Assembly: GCA_902534735.1 (NCBI GenBank) | Contig: CACARD010000001.1 | Location: forward strand, 1 to 64,000 | Direction of reading: 5' to 3' | DNA: 64,000 nt | From: an uncultured Pelagibacteraceae bacterium | GTDB lineage: Bacteria > Pseudomonadota > Alphaproteobacteria > Pelagibacterales > Pelagibacteraceae | Notes under the pieces: generated by a model | Told to the model about the DNA's origin: nothing | Database searches by the model: none | The model's input: only the letters and a program-made list of their open reading frames with translations | In this document: in pieces, positions 19,703-25,221 of the stretch | Position numbering within the stretch: position 1 is the stretch's first letter | Layout: every line of letters starts with the position of its first letter | Program-made: the position numbers and the translations under genes

Positions 19703-20909
19703 TAAAATTATTTATTATTTTAAAAACTTTAGCTGATGCTCTATAAATTGGAATAGTTCCTATATCATCTCTATATATTGCTTTAGGATTCCAACTAAAA
19801 CATATGATAAACAATACTATTCCAAAATAGATTTTTCTTTTTTCAAAAAAGTCTAATGGTCTAAATTTACTTTCTTTATCAAAGGTAATTATTTTATTTT
19901 TTAAACAAAAAATAAATATTAATGTACACATCGTATAACTCAAATTAAACCATCTTCCCCAATCCACAGCGATAAAAAAAGGTATCAATGTGCATAAAAA
20001 TATAAAAAAGAATATGTATTTAAAATCTATACTATTAAGTAAAATATTTTTTGAATATATATTTTTTTTAGTATTAAATAATAGTATCAATAGTCCTATT
20101 GATCCAAAAAGAAATATAAATACAGCTCTAAGAATATCTATAAATTTTATTCCACCTAATTCTTTTACATTGTCTATAAGTGATCTATCTAAAACATATG
20201 CTCCTAAACCGCATTTGGTATCAAATTTATTTATTAAAATCTCACACATTTTAATTATTGAAAATTCTGAGTGATTAAATTTAATAAATAAAATTAATAT
20301 TGTTAAAAAATATATAGATACAATTATTAATAAAAGAATATTTAAAATATTAAATTTCCTTATTTTAAATATTATTAATAAGTAAAAGTATGGTAAATAA
20401 AATATCGAAACCTCGTGTGTAAAAATTAGAAAAGAATAAAGTATTATTAAGTAAAAAATTAATAATAAATGATCAGATCTGTCATATAACATACAAAAAA
20501 TAAGAAAAAATAATGGAATAAGAATATCTTTTCTGCCTAGAGCTTCTAACTCCGATATTGGGAAAATTACAAATAAGGGTGAAAGTACAACTAAAATTAA
20601 ATAGAAGTTAAATTTAATTTTTCTTAAAAAATAAAATAAAAAAATATGATAAATTGAAACAACTAAATAAATAAAAAATAAAACAATTTTTTTTAAATGA
20701 ATTTTTGATAAAAGACTAAAATTTAGAAGCAATTCTCCGGCCAAACCTCTTCTGCCAAATCCGCCTTGGTAATTAATTGTCCACTCTGCTACGCTGTTGT
20801 TTGTATCTAGATTATAAGTGCTACCTAAAATAATAAATGATAAGAAGGTAATAAATATTAAATATCCCAAAAAGTAATGCCTAAAATTGCTGTAAATTTT
20901 TTCTGACAT
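19695..20909 (-). CDS. Polytopic membrane protein of unknown function
   Basis: I do not recognise this 404-residue protein. It has about ten hydrophobic segments, starting near residue 12, and is very rich in Phe, Ile and Leu. Polar motifs stand out: WTINYQGGFGRRGLAGELL just after the first helix, ISELEALGRKDILIPLFF mid-protein, and VDWGRWFNLSY near the last helices. The conserved-looking Asp/Glu/Arg residues in outward loops are reminiscent of GT-C type membrane glycosyltransferases or polysaccharide polymerases, but this is only inference. It is convergent with the GT2 gene (8-base overlap) and divergent from the tmRNA gene. Confidence 0.65.
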   Translation of the reverse strand: MSEKIYSNFRHYFLGYLIFITFLSFIILGSTYNLDTNNSVAEWTINYQGGFGRRGLAGELLLNFSLLSKIHLKKIVLFFIYLVVSIYHIFLFYFLRKIKFNFYLILVVLSPLFVIFPISELEALGRKDILIPLFFLIFCMLYDRSDHLLLIFYLIILYSFLIFTHEVSIFYLPYFYLLIIFKIRKFNILNILLLIIVSIYFLTILILFIKFNHSEFSIIKMCEILINKFDTKCGLGAYVLDRSLIDNVKELGGIKFIDILRAVFIFLFGSIGLLILLFNTKKNIYSKNILLNSIDFKYIFFFIFLCTLIPFFIAVDWGRWFNLSYTMCTLIFIFCLKNKIITFDKESKFRPLDFFEKRKIYFGIVLFIICFSWNPKAIYRDDIGTIPIYRASAKVFKIINNFIN

Positions 20910-20915
20910 AAATAT

Positions 20916-20943
20916 TTGAATATTTAATTATGAGATATATATT
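20916..20943 (+). promoter_or_regulatory. Probable promoter of the tmRNA gene
   Basis: TTGAAT (20916-20921) and TATATT (20938-20943) are separated by 16 bases and match the sigma-70 consensus at 4/6 and 5/6 positions. Start of transcription would fall near 20950, where the acceptor part of the permuted tmRNA begins. In such AT-rich DNA a chance match is possible. Confidence 0.45.
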
Positions 20944-21029
20944 TATGTTGTTGGTTTTCCAACTATGACGATAAACGAATTTCGTAATAACCATTACGGA
21001 CGTGGGGGCAGTACCCACCACCTCCACCA

Positions 21030-21041
21030 TTTTCAACTTAT
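21030..21041 (+). other. Intervening segment removed from pre-tmRNA
   Basis: Twelve bases between the encoded CCA end of the acceptor piece and the first G of the coding piece. In two-piece tmRNAs this internal segment is excised during maturation; here it is very short. Boundaries follow from the 7-base-pair acceptor stem. Confidence 0.75.
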
Positions 21042-21123
21042 GGGGGTGAATTAGGATCGACGGGTGACTAAAAGTTATTCTTTCGTTCGGTATTGTTCCG
21101 CCGTGAAGGGCTAATTTATAAAT

Positions 21124-21153
21124 GCTAACGAAAGTTACGCACTTGCAGCTTAA
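21124..21153 (+). other. tmRNA proteolysis tag reading frame (ANESYALAA)
   Basis: The frame GCT to TAA encodes ANESYALAA and ends in the universal ALAA degradation signal recognised by ClpXP. The preceding in-frame TAA at 21112-21114 means translation must resume downstream of it. GCT (Ala) is the likely resume codon, but starting one or two codons earlier would add residues. Confidence 0.8.
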
Positions 21154-21253
21154 TTAATTTATTAATTAAGTTACGGGGTTTGGGGCACCTGGCAACAGAA
21201 CGCCCCTAAAAATTAGATAACCTTTTATTTTCAACAAAAATCTGAAAGTTATT

Positions 21254-21275
21254 TACTATGTACCTACTATGTACT
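21254..21275. repeat. 11-base tandem duplication after tmRNA
   Basis: TACTATGTACC is followed directly by TACTATGTACT, two near-perfect copies filling 21254-21275 up to the stop codon of the next gene. It may be a small duplication scar at an insertion boundary or simple sequence drift. No second copy was seen elsewhere in the window. Confidence 0.5.
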
Positions 21276-22292
21276 TCAAGATGTTTCTTTTAATCCTTTA
21301 GAATTAAAAGTTATTTTAATTTTTTTTGATTTTTCGAGTTCTCCATAAGGTGTGTAAAATCTATCACCTACTTTTATTTTTGAGATTATATTATTACCTT
21401 TTTTATCTAATACTTCTTCAATTAAAATCATATGCTTAGATTTTGTAGATACTACTATCCAATTTTTATCATGTCTGGAAACTATTCCTGACATATATGG
21501 GTGATTTGAACTATCTCCTCCATGAAGATGAACTTTTTTTAAATACAATTTTCCAAAATTTCCATTATTTAAGAAAGTAGAAGCGCCTTTATAAGGTTCA
21601 TCAAATGCATTAATAAAATTATACAAATCATAAGAATCCATATCCCAGTTTATTAAACCGTCGGTTTCTGTGTTTAATCTTGGATTATACCTGCCTAGAT
21701 AATTAATTTGAGGTTTTAAATAAAATTTTTTTCCACTTTTAATTTTTTTTAAAAATTTTGTGTAAAAATCTATAAATTTTTCTAGTCTGTATTTTTCAAA
21801 GTCAATTGGAATTTGACAATATTTTGGAAATAAAGATAAATTATTATCAATAATAGGACCAGCATCTATTTCTTCATTTACTAAATGTACAAGTTGATTG
21901 TCTATTCTATCTTCTCTCATAATTTTCCATGAATAACCTCCGCCCCCAGAGTCTAAAGGTAATCTTGTTCCATGAAAATTTACTAAGTTATTTGAAAAAA
22001 AATTTTGAATTGTATCTTTTTTAAAAATATATCTAGCGCCAATACTAACAAAAATTGTATTTTTAACCTTGATATTTTTATTAATAAATTTTTTAAATTT
22101 ATCATCTAACGTATCAAATATTTTGTAGTTAATTTTTTTATCTATTAGTTTTGATTGTTGAGAACTGGTAATTATTAAAGTGTCTAATTTAAGTGAATTA
22201 TTTAATTTAATTAACTCAGAAAAAACATTACTTTGACCAAGAAATACTACTGAATTTAGATTTTCAATAAAAAAGTAATTATTATCAATCAC
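21276..22292 (-). CDS. Formyltransferase family protein (Fmt-like / sugar N-formyltransferase)
   Basis: A 338-residue protein with the formyltetrahydrofolate-dependent transferase fold. The catalytic residues are in order and in the right spacing: N105 and H107 in NFHGTRLPLDSGG and D143 in EIDAGPI, compared with N108/H110/D146 of E. coli Fmt as known. A C-terminal domain with Fmt-C-like strands follows (about 205-330). The HGT in place of HAS, the GGGGYSW segment and the accessory setting suggest a sugar or small-molecule formyltransferase rather than the essential methionyl-tRNA enzyme. It is 42 bases after a GNAT gene and likely co-transcribed with it. Substrate unknown. Confidence 0.78.
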   Translation of the reverse strand: MIDNNYFFIENLNSVVFLGQSNVFSELIKLNNSLKLDTLIITSSQQSKLIDKKINYKIFDTLDDKFKKFINKNIKVKNTIFVSIGARYIFKKDTIQNFFSNNLVNFHGTRLPLDSGGGGYSWKIMREDRIDNQLVHLVNEEIDAGPIIDNNLSLFPKYCQIPIDFEKYRLEKFIDFYTKFLKKIKSGKKFYLKPQINYLGRYNPRLNTETDGLINWDMDSYDLYNFINAFDEPYKGASTFLNNGNFGKLYLKKVHLHGGDSSNHPYMSGIVSRHDKNWIVVSTKSKHMILIEEVLDKKGNNIISKIKVGDRFYTPYGELEKSKKIKITFNSKGLKETS

Positions 22293-22334
22293 AATGCCCT
22301 TAAATATTAATCTTTAAATTTATATTAATAATTA

Positions 22335-22874
22335 TCATTTGTGTATATAGAAATTGTATTTGTTTCTTTTGCTTTTGCTATTAAAAAGCATTCCATAAGT
22401 TGAGAATGGATGGTCTTTTATACTTATATTCTTATTATTTATAATAACCCATTTATTTTTTTTATAAAAATTTAGTAATCCTTTCTTACAAATCAAAAAG
22501 GAAATATAATCTGATTGTTTAATAACTGCATTATTAAAAGTCATTAATAAATTTGACAATTTCATATCTCTATATTTTTTATCAATAATTAAAGTATCAA
22601 ATAAAAGATATTGAGTTTTTTTACTTAAGTTTTTAATTTCACAAGTTCTTTTTCTTAAAAGTGTATATCCAATAAGTTTAGATTTAATAAAAAATAAGTT
22701 GTGTATATCATATTTTTTAATATTACTTTTAAACCATTTAATTTGCGATTTTATTCCAAATTTCCATTGTTTATCTTTCAATAAACAAATTTCCTTAATT
22801 TCCTTATTTGTAAGTTTATCTGAAATAATTGATTTTAAACTAAACTTATTGTTTTCCGTGAGATGAGAAGTCAT
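22335..22874 (-). CDS. GNAT-like acetyltransferase
   Basis: A 179-residue protein with a probable GNAT fold: a helix-rich N-terminus, strands around YTLLRKRTCEI, then LLFDTLIIDKKYRDMKLSNLLM, which corresponds to the acetyl-CoA binding region though the R/Q-x-x-G-x-G/A loop is degenerate (KYRDMKLS). A C-terminal LLNFYKKNKWVI matches the usual 'fYek.GF' strand. It precedes the formyltransferase gene on the same strand, suggesting both act on one substrate such as an amino sugar. Composition is even richer in Lys/Ile/Asn than its core neighbours. Confidence 0.6.
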   Translation of the reverse strand: MTSHLTENNKFSLKSIISDKLTNKEIKEICLLKDKQWKFGIKSQIKWFKSNIKKYDIHNLFFIKSKLIGYTLLRKRTCEIKNLSKKTQYLLFDTLIIDKKYRDMKLSNLLMTFNNAVIKQSDYISFLICKKGLLNFYKKNKWVIINNKNISIKDHPFSTYGMLFNSKSKRNKYNFYIHK

Positions 22875-23242
22875 AAAATAATAATTAACATATACAAATA
22901 TGAATTAAAACTTTAAATAACAGCAATACTTAATTGAAGTTTTACATTAAAAATATTGTGTCTAATAATTTCTTTATTGGGTGATATAGAACTTTATCTT
23001 TTTAAGATTTTGAAAACTATAGTGTAATCAAATTATCTGAACTATTGAAATGAAAGATCAAAAACAGGTTTAAGGTTTTATGGTACTATAAAAGAAAACT
23101 TCCACAATTTTCAATGAATTCTAAAAACAAGTTTTTGGACAAATGATGAAGCTCTCAATGAAGTCTTTCAATAAAGGTATGTATTATAATATTAATTAAA
23201 ATTGAAGGTGAAACAGGACGCCCCATAATAGATATTTGTTTT
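22875..23242. other. Gene-free stretch, possible gene relic
   Basis: About 370 bases without a credible gene, very long for this genome segment. On the plus strand one frame reads 22 codons from 23049 to a TGA at 23115 and continues without shift for 18 more codons to a TAA at 23172; the second part reads ILKTSFWTNDEALNEVFQ. This resembles a decayed coding sequence more than a regulatory region, but I cannot assign a family. No repeat, terminator or riboswitch fold was recognised. Confidence 0.35.
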
Positions 23243-23328
23243 TGGTGCGGTCAGAGAGACTCGAACTCTCATGGGCTAGGCCCACACGGCCCTCAACCGT
23301 GCCTGTCTACCAGTTTCAGCATGACCGC
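23243..23328 (-). tRNA. tRNA-Leu (anticodon GAG)
   Basis: Folded by eye: acceptor stem GCGGTCA/TGACCGC, D arm with AAACTGGTAGACA, and anticodon stem CACGG/CCGTG around loop TTGAGGG, which gives anticodon GAG (reads CUC/CUU). A long class II variable arm follows and the T arm contains GAGTTCGAGTCTC. CCA is encoded at 23243-23245. The long variable arm confirms leucine. It forms the right edge of the accessory block and is divergent from nadA. Confidence 0.95.
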
Positions 23329-23339
23329 ATGATATGCGG
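23325..23339 (-). repeat. Palindrome overlapping the tRNA-Leu 5' end
   Basis: CCGCAT-3 bases-ATGCGG: the leader of the tRNA transcript is perfectly complementary to the last two leader bases and first four bases of mature tRNA-Leu. In the precursor this hairpin would compete with the acceptor stem. Confidence 0.6.
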
Positions 23340-23340
23340 C

Positions 23341-23369
23341 AGATTAAATGAATGACAATTCTGTTTCAA
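23341..23369 (-). promoter_or_regulatory. Candidate tRNA-Leu promoter
   Basis: On the minus strand TTGAAA (23364-23369) and TAATCT (23341-23346) are 17 bases apart. Transcription would start within the leader hairpin, a few bases before the mature tRNA. The -10 box is a weak match, so confidence is low. Confidence 0.3.
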
Positions 23370-23386
23370 GTTGATAAGTTTTTTTT

Positions 23387-24376
23387 ATGGAATTTACTAG
23401 TGAAATAAAAAAAGCAACAAAATCAATTTACAACAAGGTATCAAAAAAAATTCCAGATATAGAATGGGCTACACATGCACCATATATTTATAAAATCAAT
23501 AAATTAAAAAAAGAGAAGAACGCAGTAATTCTTGCTCATAATTATCAAACACCAGAAATTTATCATGGCATTTCAGATTTTTCAGCCGACTCTCTAGCGT
23601 TAGCTATTGAGGCTGCAAAAACAAAAGCGGATATAATTGTAATGTGTGGAGTTCATTTTATGGCTGAAACTGCAAAATTAATGAGTCCTGAAAAAAAAGT
23701 TTTATTACCAGATATGAAAGCAGGGTGTTCATTATCTTCATCTATAACAGGTGATGATGTTAGAAATTTAAAAAAAAAATATCCTGGTGTTCCAGTGGTC
23801 TCGTATGTAAATACATCTGCTGATGTTAAAGCAGAAACTGATGTTTGCTGTACATCTGCAAATGCCGTAAAAATTGTAGAGTCATTAGGCGTAAAAAAAG
23901 TAATATTTTTACCTGATGATTTTTTAGCAAAATATGTGGCATCACAAACTGATATAGAAATTATTTCATGGAAGGGAACTTGTGAAGTGCATGAACAATT
24001 CAATGATCAAGAAATTAATGATATTAGAAAAGCTAATCCAGGGATAAAAATAATAGCCCATCCCGAATGTCCTCCTGATGTTATACAAGCATCTGATTTT
24101 GCAGGTTCTACAAGTGGAATGATTAAATATGTACGAGATAATCAACCAGAAAAAGTTATGATGGTAACGGAATGCTCGATGAGTGACAATGTCCAAATTG
24201 ATAATCCAAATGTTGAATTCATAAGACCATGTAATCTTTGTCCTCATATGAAAAAAATTACTTTACCTAAAATATTAGATTGTTTAGAAAATGAGACTAA
24301 CGAATTAATAATGGACAACGAGACAATTGAAAAAGCAAGAAAATCTGTAGAGAGAATGGCAGAAATAGGCAGATAA
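23387..24376 (+). CDS. nadA: Quinolinate synthase A
   Basis: A [4Fe-4S] enzyme that condenses iminoaspartate with dihydroxyacetone phosphate to quinolinate, in NAD synthesis. The 329-residue protein shows the NadA signatures AHNYQTPEIYHGISDFSADSL, MCGVHFMAETAKL, and the three cluster cysteine regions: CGVHF, TECSMSDN and RPCNLCPHMKKI. The YVNTSADVKAETD substrate loop is intact. It is followed after five bases by nadC. No nadB lies between or beside them. Confidence 0.96.
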   Translation: MEFTSEIKKATKSIYNKVSKKIPDIEWATHAPYIYKINKLKKEKNAVILAHNYQTPEIYHGISDFSADSLALAIEAAKTKADIIVMCGVHFMAETAKLMSPEKKVLLPDMKAGCSLSSSITGDDVRNLKKKYPGVPVVSYVNTSADVKAETDVCCTSANAVKIVESLGVKKVIFLPDDFLAKYVASQTDIEIISWKGTCEVHEQFNDQEINDIRKANPGIKIIAHPECPPDVIQASDFAGSTSGMIKYVRDNQPEKVMMVTECSMSDNVQIDNPNVEFIRPCNLCPHMKKITLPKILDCLENETNELIMDNETIEKARKSVERMAEIGR

Positions 24377-24381
24377 AATCT

Positions 24382-25218
24382 GTGTCTAAAATTCAATTAA
24401 GTAAAAATTTTATAAAATCTTCATGTAAATTAGCTTTGAATGAGGACTTATATCCCTCAGGTGATATTACTTCAGAACTAATTGATGAAAATATTAGAAA
24501 AAAAGTTAAAATGATATGTAACCAAAATGGAATTTTAGGTGGGATAGATTTTGCTAAAGAGACTTTCAAATTAGTAGATAAAAAAATAATTTTTAAAAAT
24601 AAAAAAAAAGATGGATCTCGAATTAAAAAAGGTGAAGTAGTTGCGACTATTGATGGTAACCTAAAAAATATTTTGACTGGAGAGAGAGTAGCATTAAACT
24701 TTGTTTCTCATATTTCTGGAATAGCAACAAAAACAAATATGTTTGTAAAAAAGGTTAGAAAAAAAACTAAAATATGCTGCACAAGAAAAACGATACCAAA
24801 TCTTAGAGTGATCCAAAAATATGCCGTTAAACTTGGTGGTGGTACAAACCATAGATTTAACTTAAGTGATGAATATTTAATAAAAGATAATCATATAAGT
24901 TCAGAAAAAAATTTTGAAAATTTAATTCAAAGAGCCATCAAAAAGAAGGGAAGAAAACGAATTACAGTAGAGGTTGATAATTTATCTCAATTAAAGAAAA
25001 TACTGGGTCTGAAATTTGATAGAATTTTATTTGATAATATGAGCTCAAAAAATTTAAAAAAAGCAGTTAAAATGTCTAGGAAATTTTATGAAACTGAAGC
25101 TTCAGGAGGAATTAACTTAAACAATGTTAAAAATATTTCCTATACTGGTGTAGATAGAATTTCTGTAGGATCTTTAACTCACTCAATGAATGCATTAGAC
25201 TTAAAATTGGAGATATAA
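24382..25218 (+). CDS. nadC: Nicotinate-nucleotide pyrophosphorylase (carboxylating)
   Basis: Converts quinolinate and PRPP to nicotinate mononucleotide. Signatures include EDLYPSGDITSELI at the N-terminus, LNFVSHISGIATKTN, TRKTIPNLRVIQKYAVKLGGGTNHR and the C-terminal EASGGINLNNV and YTGVDRISVGSLTHS. The start is a GTG at 24382, only five bases after the nadA stop; no ATG fits better. The 278-residue length is normal. Confidence 0.95.
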   Translation: MSKIQLSKNFIKSSCKLALNEDLYPSGDITSELIDENIRKKVKMICNQNGILGGIDFAKETFKLVDKKIIFKNKKKDGSRIKKGEVVATIDGNLKNILTGERVALNFVSHISGIATKTNMFVKKVRKKTKICCTRKTIPNLRVIQKYAVKLGGGTNHRFNLSDEYLIKDNHISSEKNFENLIQRAIKKKGRKRITVEVDNLSQLKKILGLKFDRILFDNMSSKNLKKAVKMSRKFYETEASGGINLNNVKNISYTGVDRISVGSLTHSMNALDLKLEI

Positions 25219-25221
25219 AAT

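Larger units (their letters stand above)
20950..21209 (+). ncRNA. ssrA: Circularly permuted (two-piece) tmRNA
   Basis: Rescues stalled ribosomes by trans-translation. The acceptor piece comes first: a T-arm-like stretch and the 3' end CACCTCCACCA, with CCA encoded at 21027-21029. After a 12-base intervening segment the coding piece begins with GGGGGTG at 21042-21048, which pairs fully with CACCTCC (21019-21025) including a G-U at the third pair, the alanine identity element. The conserved GGATCGACGGG follows. Arms 20974-20979/21082-21087 and 20986-20991/21074-21079 are complementary, forming the long helix joining both pieces. A tag reading frame lies at 21124-21153. A GGGGC/GCCCC hairpin near 21182-21206 closes the coding piece. 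The exact 3' end is uncertain. Confidence 0.93.

Noticed and set aside
19004-23328. Integrase, transposase or insertion sequence in the accessory block
   Set aside because: No recombinase gene and no terminal inverted or direct repeats were found; island status rests only on gene content and the RNA genes at its edges.
23653-24247. Two minus-strand frames across nadA
   Set aside because: Both overlap the cluster-binding region of a complete nadA gene and show shadow composition.
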